A DNA stretch of 64,000 nucleotides from Saprospiraceae bacterium UBA2329 (GTDB lineage Bacteria > Bacteroidota > Bacteroidia > Chitinophagales > Saprospiraceae), in NCBI GenBank assembly GCA_002344975.1, contig DDUV01000057.1, forward strand, positions 1-64,000, in the 5' to 3' direction. A model generated the notes under the pieces. That model was given only the letters and a program-made list of their open reading frames with translations, did no database searches and was not told the DNA's origin. Shown one piece after another: positions 38,192-46,600 of the stretch (positions are counted from its first letter, which is position 1; each line of letters starts with the position of its first letter). The translations under genes were made by a program, and so were the position numbers.

Positions 38192-39007
38192 ATGACCAAA
38201 CTCAATTTGCTTGTCCTGGCTTTGCTTTGCTGCGGTTTCATCACAAGCATGGCCCAAAACGACAAACACATCACGGTCAGCGAAGAACCTACCGACGATG
38301 GCGTGATCCTCTACATCGAGAACATTGGAGTGTGTCCCTACACAGTGGAGTTTGATGCCGAACTCACCAATGTTCGCGCCGATAAAGCCCTGCCGATGAG
38401 CATAGTAGTACCCGCCGGAATGCGCATGGAATTGCTGCGCTTGGAACCAAAACCCAATGCTCGCTGGGGGTATCGGTACAACTTCAACTACTACATGGGC
38501 GATGCGTTCAATGCCCGTCACGATGGGCTGTACGTATATCAGTTGCCCTATGAAAAGGGTGCTTCTTTCGTCGTGGGGCAGGGCTACAACGGCGATTTTA
38601 GCCATCGCGGCGAAAAAGCGCTTGACTTTGTGATGCCCGTTGGAACGCCTGTCCATGCGGCGCGCGAGGGTATGGTCATCAAAGTGAGATCGGATTCCAA
38701 CCGGGGCTGCGGGTCCGAATCCTGTCGCGACGACGGCAACTATCTGCTCATTCTTCACAGCGACGGCAGCATAGCCAACTACGCGCACTTCAAGCATCGC
38801 GGCGTGGCGGTGAAGGAGGGCGAGGTGGTAGCTCAGGGCCAATTGATCGGTTACAGTGGCAATACCGGCTGGAGTTCCGGGCCGCATCTGCACTTTCAGG
38901 TGTATGTGCCGGGCTTGGGCAATAAGCGCAACAGCGTGGCTACCTATTTTCGCACGGCGTCATCGGAGTCGGTGCTGCTGAGGGAAAAACAGAGTTACAA
39001 ATGGTAG
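38192..39007 (+). CDS. M23-family metallopeptidase
   Basis: Exported protein of 271 residues with signal peptide (MTKLNLLVLALLCCGFITSMAQ). The LytM/M23 domain covers about residues 140-245 with zinc ligands in HRGEKALDF (H...D) and GPHLHFQV (HxH). Family members cleave peptidoglycan cross-bridges or, if inactive, activate amidases; the ligands here are intact. The N-terminal domain (about 25-130) is beta-rich and unassigned. It converges on the SRPBCC gene with no spacer. Confidence 0.92.
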   Translation: MTKLNLLVLALLCCGFITSMAQNDKHITVSEEPTDDGVILYIENIGVCPYTVEFDAELTNVRADKALPMSIVVPAGMRMELLRLEPKPNARWGYRYNFNYYMGDAFNARHDGLYVYQLPYEKGASFVVGQGYNGDFSHRGEKALDFVMPVGTPVHAAREGMVIKVRSDSNRGCGSESCRDDGNYLLILHSDGSIANYAHFKHRGVAVKEGEVVAQGQLIGYSGNTGWSSGPHLHFQVYVPGLGNKRNSVATYFRTASSESVLLREKQSYKW

Positions 39008-39520
39008 TCAATCGTATAGAAACGGCTCGTCGCCCTCTGCCATTCGGCGAACATTTTCAAGCACCTGATTCATATATTTTTTATAAAACACTTTTGCGAA
39101 AAGCCATTGAAGGGGTATAAAAACAAAGCCTTTAGCGTGAATGGTGTAATCGTAATTGATTTGTATTTTATTGGGCGAAAGCTCCGTCGTTGTCCATTCA
39201 AAAGTGAACTGCCAAATATCCAGCATCCACGACTTGAAATTGCCCACTTCTGCTTTCCAATATTTGTTTTCAATGCGCTCAATAATCTTGTCGGTTGATA
39301 CCTCGCCGCCTTTAAAAGTTAATGATTTGTCGGCATAAACATTTTTTATAGAACCGACTTTGCCCCAACCCTCATCATTGGTTGTTTTGGTGACTTTCGG
39401 CATCAGTCCGAACCCTGTATGCACTTTGGTAACATCGCAAAGTATGGGCGCTTTAAAAGCTCGTTCAAGCGAGCAATGGTAAATGGCTGTGGTGTGTATT
39501 TTAAAATCCATTTTATTCAT
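39008..39520 (-). CDS. SRPBCC-family protein
   Basis: Protein of 170 residues with the START/SRPBCC helix-grip pattern (VHTGFGLMPKVTKTTND, YWKAEVGNFKSWMLDIWQF, INYDYTIHAKGFVFIPLQW) and a long C-terminal helix (YMNQVLENVRRMAEGDEP). Such folds bind small hydrophobic ligands; the ligand is unknown. It is somewhat AT-richer than its neighbours. Confidence 0.78.
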   Translation of the reverse strand: MNKMDFKIHTTAIYHCSLERAFKAPILCDVTKVHTGFGLMPKVTKTTNDEGWGKVGSIKNVYADKSLTFKGGEVSTDKIIERIENKYWKAEVGNFKSWMLDIWQFTFEWTTTELSPNKIQINYDYTIHAKGFVFIPLQWLFAKVFYKKYMNQVLENVRRMAEGDEPFLYD

Positions 39521-39555
39521 TTTTTGAGTTTTCAGTGTCAGTAAAGTGTATGCGT

Positions 39556-39605
39556 AGTGAAGGGGTGACTACGGGCTGTGATCTTGGCAGAGTCACCCTT
39601 TCACT
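39556..39605. repeat. 15-bp inverted repeat between the SRPBCC and ATP-grasp genes
   Basis: AGTGAAGGGGTGACT (39556-39570) pairs with AGTCACCCTTTCACT (39591-39605), with one G-T pair, around a 20-nt loop. It lies 12 bp beyond the ATP-grasp gene stop. There is no T run, so it is a weak terminator candidate at best. Confidence 0.5.
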
Positions 39606-39617
39606 AAGCTGCCCGCC

Positions 39618-40667
39618 CTATTTTTTCAATTGCCGCCCCAAGGCCCTGAACGCGGCTATCATCTCTTTAGCCGGCAGGTAAGGCACTCCCCGGCGGTGCA
39701 GCGCAGTGCCCATTCTATAAACGATGTCCCAGTGGCGTATGATTTCGCGCAGGGCGTAGCCGTAGGTATTGGCCTGTTCGTCGTAGATGTGCGTGGGTTC
39801 CGAGCAGGTGCCGTTGATTTCCAGAATAATGAAATTTTCGCCCCGGCGCAGCTCCTCAAAACTGTCGCATTTGATGTCGAAGCGCCCGTAGTGGAAACCC
39901 TCAATGCGGCGGCTGATGCGGTCGAAACTCTCGCGCAAAGTATCGTCAATGTGCGCGGCAGCATTGATGAAACGTGTGCCTTTGGAGTGATTGCCGATTT
40001 CGCCGAGCGGCACGATTTCGCCTGCCGGGGGAATGATTTCCATTTTTTCGGCGTGCGATTTCGAGAGGCGTTCCCATTGCAGCAAAGCCCTCGGATGCGC
40101 CGCTATCAATTGCCGAAGCGTATCTTGCCCGTTGCCGACAACGTGCAGGAACTCCTTGAATGTGAGGGAAGTAATGTGCCCCTGCTCTTCGTCGGGGAAG
40201 CGGTGATAGAACACGCCGAATTCATTTTTTTTGGAAATAAATTCCTGCAATACAAAAGGAACCGGGTGCTTTTCCAGCAGCGTTTGCAAAGCTGCCAGGT
40301 CATAAATTTTGGAAACTAAAAACCCCCGCAATCCCATATCCGGCTTGGCAATGAGCGGAAACCCGATGCCGGCCTGTTCCAGCCGCAAAGACAAAGACTC
40401 AGTAGATTCGCCGGGCAGGGCTAAGATCGTTTTGGGCCGCCATTCCGCAGGTATTTTCATCAGGGTTTCGTATTTCGATTCCATGCCCATGCCGCCGGTG
40501 TAAATGCCGGGATTGGCCGCCGTGAAAAAGCAGAGATGCCGGGCCTTGAGCGCCAGCCAGGGGTAATACGCCAACATGGGAAAATAGTACGCCCAAGAGG
40601 GCCAGTACTCCCAGTGTTTCCAACGGATCATGCGGCCGCGTTGCCGGAAATGCGCATCTGTAGGCAT
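39618..40667 (-). CDS. ATP-grasp domain protein
   Basis: Protein of 349 residues. The ATG at 40667 overlaps the preceding stop by one base (TGATG) and is preferred to a GTG at 40679. The ATP-grasp fold is seen in FPLIAKPDMGLRGFLVSKI, PFVLQEFISKKNEFGVFYHR and the Mg-binding end FIILEINGTCSEPTHIYDE. The enzyme should join a carboxylate to an amine or similar using ATP; the substrate is not evident. It is coupled to the methyltransferase gene upstream. Confidence 0.75.
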   Translation of the reverse strand: MPTDAHFRQRGRMIRWKHWEYWPSWAYYFPMLAYYPWLALKARHLCFFTAANPGIYTGGMGMESKYETLMKIPAEWRPKTILALPGESTESLSLRLEQAGIGFPLIAKPDMGLRGFLVSKIYDLAALQTLLEKHPVPFVLQEFISKKNEFGVFYHRFPDEEQGHITSLTFKEFLHVVGNGQDTLRQLIAAHPRALLQWERLSKSHAEKMEIIPPAGEIVPLGEIGNHSKGTRFINAAAHIDDTLRESFDRISRRIEGFHYGRFDIKCDSFEELRRGENFIILEINGTCSEPTHIYDEQANTYGYALREIIRHWDIVYRMGTALHRRGVPYLPAKEMIAAFRALGRQLKK

Positions 40668-41212
40668 CACTTGGTACACACATAAATGAAAGCCGGAGGG
40701 ATGTTGAGCAATTCAAACCGAACGCCCACTTTGCCGAAATGCCGGCGCAGCAAACCATAATCTGTGAGGGAATACTGAAACTGTACAAACAAGCCGCCGG
40801 GTTTCAACGATTCGGCAGCGGCGCGGAGGATGCGATTCTTTTCTGCTTTGGGAATAAAGGCCAGCGGCAGCGCAGAGATGACGGCGTCCACCGAATCGGG
40901 CTGCACCCATTGCAAAAGATCGGCGGCATTTTGGTTCAGGCATTGCACACGGGCATCCTGAATACGGGCCAAACCGGCGAAAAAAACATCGTTCAGTTCA
41001 AATACCAATAATTGGCTCTCCGGCGACATGTGCCGGATGATGGCATCGGTGATGCGGCCGTCGCCGGCGCCCATTTCCACGATGCTGCGGGCCGAGCTGA
41101 ATGGCACGGGTTCCAGCATTTCTTCAATGAGATGAGGCGAACTGCCCGCTATGGCTCCAATGGTTTTGAAGTCTTTGATAGCAGTTTTTAAAAAACCAGA
41201 TTTGGCAGCCAT
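40667..41212 (-). CDS. Class I SAM-dependent methyltransferase
   Basis: Protein of 181 residues with SAM motif I IVEMGAGDGRIT, acidic motif LLVFELNDVF and motif IV-like VDAVISALPLAFIP. It resembles phospholipid N-methyltransferases (PmtA-like) and RsmA-like enzymes; phosphatidylethanolamine is a plausible substrate but this is inference. It overlaps the ATP-grasp gene by one base and follows trmB by about 31 bp, so trmB, this gene and the ATP-grasp gene may be one operon. Confidence 0.8.
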   Translation of the reverse strand: MAAKSGFLKTAIKDFKTIGAIAGSSPHLIEEMLEPVPFSSARSIVEMGAGDGRITDAIIRHMSPESQLLVFELNDVFFAGLARIQDARVQCLNQNAADLLQWVQPDSVDAVISALPLAFIPKAEKNRILRAAAESLKPGGLFVQFQYSLTDYGLLRRHFGKVGVRFELLNIPPAFIYVCTK

Positions 41213-41243
41213 GTTTTAGATGATTGGTGATTTAAAGGCAACT

Positions 41244-41939
41244 TTACTCCCCGGCCCAACGAAAACAGAGATATTTGATGGTTTTCCCATCTGCTAAGTG
41301 CATGTTTTCGTAGTACGTTTTCAGCGCCAGTTCGGGCAGCGGCAGATCGCCGGCGTAAATATCGCTGTTTTGTGCCAAAATCTGTATTTCCGGCACCGCC
41401 TCCAGGGTTTCGAGCGAAAACTCGTACAACTCCGGCGAGTCGGTTTTGAGATGCACTTTGCCGCCTGAAGGCAAGAGGCGTTGGTATGTTTCTAAAAATT
41501 TCGGACTCGTGAGGCGTCGGTTGGACTTGCTGTTGCGCAAAAACGGATCGGGGAAGGTGATCCAGATTTCAGCAATTTCGCCGGCTTGGAAAAACTGTTC
41601 CAACAGTTCGATGCGGGTGCGCAGGAAGGCGGCATTGGGCAGCCCCTCCTCCAGCGCGATGTGTGCGCCTTTCCAGATGCGCGCGCCTTTGATGTCCACG
41701 CCGATGAAGTTTCTGTCGGGATACATGCGCGCCAGTCCCAGCGTGTATTCGCCGCGCCCGCAGGCCAATTCCAATGTGATGGGATTGTTGTTTCCAAAAT
41801 GCCCTTCGGCCCAGCGGCCGGCCATTTCCACTTCTTTGCCGGCGGTGTGCAGTACGGGCCGCCCCACGTCGAAATTTTCATATACGTTGGGAAACGCTGC
41901 CATTTCGGCAAACTTCATCAATTTGTTTCTTTTGCTCAT
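41244..41939 (-). CDS. trmB: tRNA (guanosine(46)-N7)-methyltransferase
   Basis: Protein of 231 residues from the ATG at 41939 (MSKRNKLMKFAEM), which matches the usual Bacteroidota TrmB N-terminus; an upstream ATG at 41975 would add 12 residues. Motifs: NPITLELACGRGEYTLGLA (SAM), FIGVDIKGARIWKGA, and the signature WITFPDPFLRNSKSNRRLTS. It methylates G46 in the tRNA variable loop. Confidence 0.93.
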   Translation of the reverse strand: MSKRNKLMKFAEMAAFPNVYENFDVGRPVLHTAGKEVEMAGRWAEGHFGNNNPITLELACGRGEYTLGLARMYPDRNFIGVDIKGARIWKGAHIALEEGLPNAAFLRTRIELLEQFFQAGEIAEIWITFPDPFLRNSKSNRRLTSPKFLETYQRLLPSGGKVHLKTDSPELYEFSLETLEAVPEIQILAQNSDIYAGDLPLPELALKTYYENMHLADGKTIKYLCFRWAGE

Positions 41940-42162
41940 AAGAGTGTGCTGATGCGGCAGTCGAGTAGCCGCCATTTTTCAGGGGTGCAAGTTAGGGAAA
42001 AAGTAGATTTTGGATTGGATGCCTGTGATTTTCGCATGTCAGGCCAATAGAGTCGGCTTGTTTTTTGACGCTAATTTTTTATGGTTTTTATGATTTTCGC
42101 TGCTCGGAGAGGGCGTCGCGAGCGGGTTTTACATTTATCACTTGATATTTTTCGGTTGGGCG

Positions 42163-42183
42163 GTTTCCTTCCACTCTTCTGTA
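42163..42183. repeat. 21-bp direct repeat, distal copy of the DinB gene tail
   Basis: Identical to 42296-42316, which lies inside the 3' end of the DinB gene. On the minus strand both copies encode TEEWKETA and are followed by different short tails and stops. The 112 bp between them hold a palindrome, so this may be a duplication or an insertion with target duplication. Confidence 0.65.
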
Positions 42184-42214
42184 TAGTCCGCTAAAGGTAG
42201 AACCGGGCGGGGAA

Positions 42215-42245
42215 AATTTGACAAATCTCGAAGATTTGTCAAATT
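42215..42245. repeat. 31-bp perfect palindrome
   Basis: AATTTGACAAATCT, CGA loop, AGATTTGTCAAATT: two 14-nt arms, fully complementary. It lies between the two copies of the DinB tail. The sequence type looks like a dispersed Bacteroidota intergenic palindrome. Confidence 0.75.
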
Positions 42246-42273
42246 GGACACTGTCCGAAAACTGCGCCTCACT

Positions 42274-42855
42274 TTATTCTTTGGATGTGCTTGCAGTTTC
42301 CTTCCACTCTTCTGTAAAATGCCGGATGCTCTGGGGCTGTGCAAATTTCCCGGCATTGTACGCATCCGAGGCGCGCTTGGGAATGGAGAGCGAGGTCCAA
42401 TCGGAATCCTGCACCATTTTTCCAATAAAAACGATCTGACCGATGTGGTAGGGATAGTGCGCCAATTGCCGGCTGATGGCCTCCAGTACGGTATGGCCTT
42501 CGTTGCGGATGTAAACGACGGCGCCCAAATCGGCCTCCGACAAGCCGTTCAGAGCGGTGAACAGGCAGGCCCAGCCTTCGTTCCAGCGGGCCAGAATTTC
42601 ATCGCGGGAGGCATGCTCCGATTCAAATTCGGCATCGCGTTGCCGCCATTCTTTTTCGCCATCGGTGGTGAGGAAGTCCGTCCAACGTGACAACATATTG
42701 CCCCACAAGTGTTTGACAATCACAGCAATGCTGTTGCTCTCCGGCGTGGGCTGGAACAGCAGTGCCTCGTCGGGCAATTGGGCCATAGCCCTTTCGCCGA
42801 TGAGCTTGTAGTACTCGAATTGTTGGATGGCGGCGGGAAGGAATTGGGTGGGCAT
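42274..42855 (-). CDS. DinB-family (DUF1572-like) protein
   Basis: Protein of 193 residues, a four-helix bundle of the DinB superfamily. Metal-binding His residues are seen in VIVKHLWGNML and SRQLAHYPYHIGQIVFIGK. Relatives are bacillithiol/mycothiol-type S-transferases or of unknown role. The C-terminal HFTEEWKETASTSKE is partly duplicated 133 bp downstream. Confidence 0.87.
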   Translation of the reverse strand: MPTQFLPAAIQQFEYYKLIGERAMAQLPDEALLFQPTPESNSIAVIVKHLWGNMLSRWTDFLTTDGEKEWRQRDAEFESEHASRDEILARWNEGWACLFTALNGLSEADLGAVVYIRNEGHTVLEAISRQLAHYPYHIGQIVFIGKMVQDSDWTSLSIPKRASDAYNAGKFAQPQSIRHFTEEWKETASTSKE

Positions 42856-42968
42856 TGGTCGGATCGTTGATTTATGAAACAGATTTCGACGCCCACGGAT
42901 TATGCAGGCGTCGAAATCAGGATTCTTGCAGAATAGCTAAGCACACGATGCACTTTGCTCTCGGCTTT

Positions 42969-43397
42969 TTACTTCTTCCCCTTCTTCATTTTCACCGGCT
43001 TCTTCCACGAAGCGATGGTGCCGCTGCTGTTCAGATCGAACACCAAATACAGTTTTTCCGGCTTGCTGAAGGAATGGCTCTCTTCGTGCATACAGTCAAT
43101 GCTGTAGTTGTTGGTCACGGTATGCTCTTCCCAGGTGCCTTCGTACTTGGCCCAGTTCATCACGCGGAGTTTGTGCGCACCTGTAGGCACATTTACGGTC
43201 AGGATACCTTTTTTGCTCTGCTTGTGCGGCATGGATTCTCCAACCGATTTTCCATCAATGACGACCTGCGTTTTGGTTTCGTGGTCATACCCGTCTTCGA
43301 TGTTGCGGAACTCGTAATACACCGTCAGTTGGGTGGTTTGGGCGTATCCGACTAAGCCGAACAACGCAAATACGGCAATGCTCAAAAATTTTTTCAT
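42969..43397 (-). CDS. Small secreted hypothetical protein
   Basis: Protein of 142 residues. The start at 43397 (MKKFLSIAVFALFGLVGYAQ) gives a signal peptide; the longer frame to 43460 does not. It is rich in beta strands (TQLTVYYEFRNIEDGYDHE, GILTVNVPTGAHKLRVMNW) and ends in a lysine-rich tail (WKKPVKMKKGKK). No family recognised. Possibly periplasmic. Confidence 0.75.
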   Translation of the reverse strand: MKKFLSIAVFALFGLVGYAQTTQLTVYYEFRNIEDGYDHETKTQVVIDGKSVGESMPHKQSKKGILTVNVPTGAHKLRVMNWAKYEGTWEEHTVTNNYSIDCMHEESHSFSKPEKLYLVFDLNSSGTIASWKKPVKMKKGKK

Positions 43398-43451
43398 GGT
43401 AGTATTTGAGATTAAAATGTGAGTAATGGCGCAAAGGTAATTTTTTAGATT

Positions 43452-43504
43452 TAGCTGCAAGCCTCAAGCTGCGAACTACGATCGGCTGGTGGCTTGCAGC
43501 TAAG
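43452..43504. repeat. 13-bp inverted repeat
   Basis: TTAGCTGCAAGCC (43452-43464) and GGCTTGCAGCTAA (43492-43504) are perfect complements around a 27-nt spacer that contains further AGCTGC-like sequence. It lies in the gap before the type B adhesin gene, which holds no gene. Confidence 0.55.
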
Positions 43505-43606
43505 GGCTTGCGGCCAACAGCTTACCACATAACATAAGAATTATTTCCACCCGACAGGCAGCGGACAACCACATTCTGAGTATCTCTTAAACAAAATACA
43601 ATCACC

Positions 43607-46600
43607 ATGAATCAGTTCTCCCAAAAACGCCTGTGGGCCTGCCTCGTCTTTACACTTATGTTGGGAACCGCCCAAGCCCAGGTCAGCAATATTACATTTT
43701 TCATTCAAGGCCCGGAAGTTGTATGCCCCGGCACCTGCGACACCTTCAGGGTGGTGAGTTCCATGCCCAATCCAGGGGGTAGCAATGTAGTCGTTACCAA
43801 TGTGACCTGGACTGTTTCAAATGGGCTGACGGCACAGGGCAATCCAGCTTTGTTTTGTTTCGATATTCCTGGTGCGACTTATCTCCTTTTCGCGACGGGC
43901 CTGGCCAGCGTCAATGGGGCGCCCTTTACATTTCAAACCCAGCCATATACTGTGCAAGTTCTGGAAACCTGCGGATTCAACATCCCTTTCCAAATTACCT
44001 CCAACGCCTCCTCTCTGTGCGCCGCCAACCTGCCTCCGCAGCCGGTATCGCCGCCGCCCACAGGTTTTGCCTTGCTCCTCTCCGACATTAACGGAGCGGT
44101 ACCCGGCCAACAAATTTGCATGGACATTCAGGCGCAGAATTTTTTCAATATGTCCGGCATGTCTTTCAGTATGCAGTACGACCCTGCCCGCTTGCTGTTT
44201 GCTTCCATGACCAATGTCGGGCTGCCGGGAAGCACTCTGTTCGGGCTGCCCAGCCCGCCCAATTCAGGAACTACCGACCCCGGCGCCATCACCGTAAGCT
44301 GGTCGTCGCCCGATCAGTCCATCACACTCAACAACGGCACTGTTCTGTTTCGCCTTTGTTTTTTTGTGCTGCCCGGCAGTGGCTGTACCACCGATGTGGT
44401 GTTTACGAATGAGCCGGCGCCCATCAGAATATTAAGAGGCAGCGGTGAAATTGTGTCTTTCAATAGCCGTTCGGGCCGGGTACAAATCTCTAATAGTTCA
44501 ATGGGGAGCGATCCCAATTCAGCATCATGCTGCGAAAAAGTTTGCGAAGGCGCTGTAGTTCAATACAATGTGGACATACCTACGGGCGCCATCCATCCTG
44601 TAACCTGGTCCGTGCAGGGCGCTCAAAGCTACACCGTCAACAATTTCGGCTACGGCGTGGAGGTAGTGTGGGGCACCGCGGGATCGGGGTCGGTCACTGC
44701 AGCCGTTTATGACAATACTGCTCAAATTTGCGTTGACATTCTGGCCATTCCGGAGGCCGGTTTTACCACCAATCCGCCCACGGTGAACGACACGGTTCGT
44801 CTGTGCCGGGGGCAATCTCTGGCGTTTACCAACACGACCGTCGGAGCGGAAAGCCATCGCTGGGTGTTCGGCGACGGCACTTCGAGTACTGAGTTGAACC
44901 CCGTTCATCAGTTTGAAGACGCCGGGCTGTACCGCGTGGCGCTCATTGCCTACAATGCCTGCCTTTGCAGCGATACGGCCTTTGTGATGGTGCAGGTGGA
45001 CCCCGCCATCGCGCCGCAAGTCACCTGCCGGGGTACTGTTTGCGAAGGCACAGCCGTGACCTACACCACCGACGCCGATTGCGGCACTTTCATCTGGACG
45101 GTCAGCGCCAACGGAACCATCACCAACGGCGGCGGCCCCGCGGATCATTTCATCACCATTGATTGGGCGGGCGGCCAGGAAGGCATCATCACCTTGCAGG
45201 TTTCCAATTGCAACAATGCAACGTACTGCCCGGCGCCCAACGAACTGCATGTACCGGTCATCAGCGAAAGCGCACAGATCAGCGGGCCGGAGCAGGTGTG
45301 CCGGGCGCAATCAGCCAAATACAGCATCACCCGTTTTGAAGGTTCGGAATTCACCTGGTCGGTATCGGGCATGGGCAATATCCAAAGTGGGCAGGGCACG
45401 CACGAAGTAGTAGTGCAATGGTCGGGCCTGCTGAGCACACAGCCGCAGTGGGTGGCCGTGGAATATTACAATTGCTATTTGGAATGCGGCGGCCGGGATA
45501 CCATCATGGTGAACATACGCCCCGAATTTGCTGTCTCCGGCCCGGTGGAAGCCTGCCTGAACAGTACCCAAAATTATACCGCCCGACGCACCGACAACGG
45601 CGCCAACGTACCCTGTAACTGGGAGGCAGTAGCCGGCGACGGCTCTGTGGTCTGGACTTCCGTGGCCGCTACTGCTGCGCCGTCGCTCACCTGGAATTTC
45701 GGGCTGGGTTCGTATCGTTTGATCGCCCGGCCGGCGGTTCCGACGGATTTTTGTATCCCCTTGTATGAGATAACGGTCAGGGTACTCGATTTGCCGCCTG
45801 CATTGGCCATTATTAACGGAGAAAATGTGATTTGCCCCGGCCAGGCTTACCAATACAGCGGTGGCGGCGCATTGCCGGCTCATACGCTGAATTGGAGCCT
45901 TGCCGGCAATGTCGGACCGGCTACTCTCAGCGGCAATCCCGTGACGGTGCAATGGGCGGCTGCCGGGTCTTATACCTTGTCGGTCAGGCAGGTAAGTCCG
46001 CAGGGTTGCGTTTCGCCTCCGCTGGGTTTTGGCGCTTCCGTGTTGCCGGCCATTGCTGTTTCCGGCCCGACAGATGCCTGCGAGGATGAGCGTGCTACTT
46101 ACACAGCTACGTCCTTTCCGCAATTGGATTACCAATGGTCTGTGGTACCGGCCGGCGCGGGCAGCATTTATCAGGTGGGCAACAGTGCCTCGGTTGAGAT
46201 TCTGTGGCATCGGCCCGGTGCGGCAACGCTGCAACTCAACGTGTGCGGCCAAAACATTTCCCGGTCCGTGACGGTACACGCCCGCCCGGTTCCGATGGTC
46301 GCAGCGCCTGCATCGGTGTGCGAGGGCACAACGGCGATGGTGAGCGTGGGCGGCGCTTATGCTGCTTACGAGTGGCGCAACGCGACAGATCAGTTGGTTT
46401 CCAATGTGGCCGCAGCCAATCTCCCGGCGGGGTATTACCAACTCATCGTGACCGACAATTTCGGCTGCGCCGGCTCGGCCCGATTCAACATGTCGGAACT
46501 GCCCGCGCCGTATGTTTCGCTCACCACGCCCGACAATGCAGGTCTGTGCCCCGGCGATCCGCCTTCCACTTTGTACGCCACCGAATCGGAGGCCGGTTTT

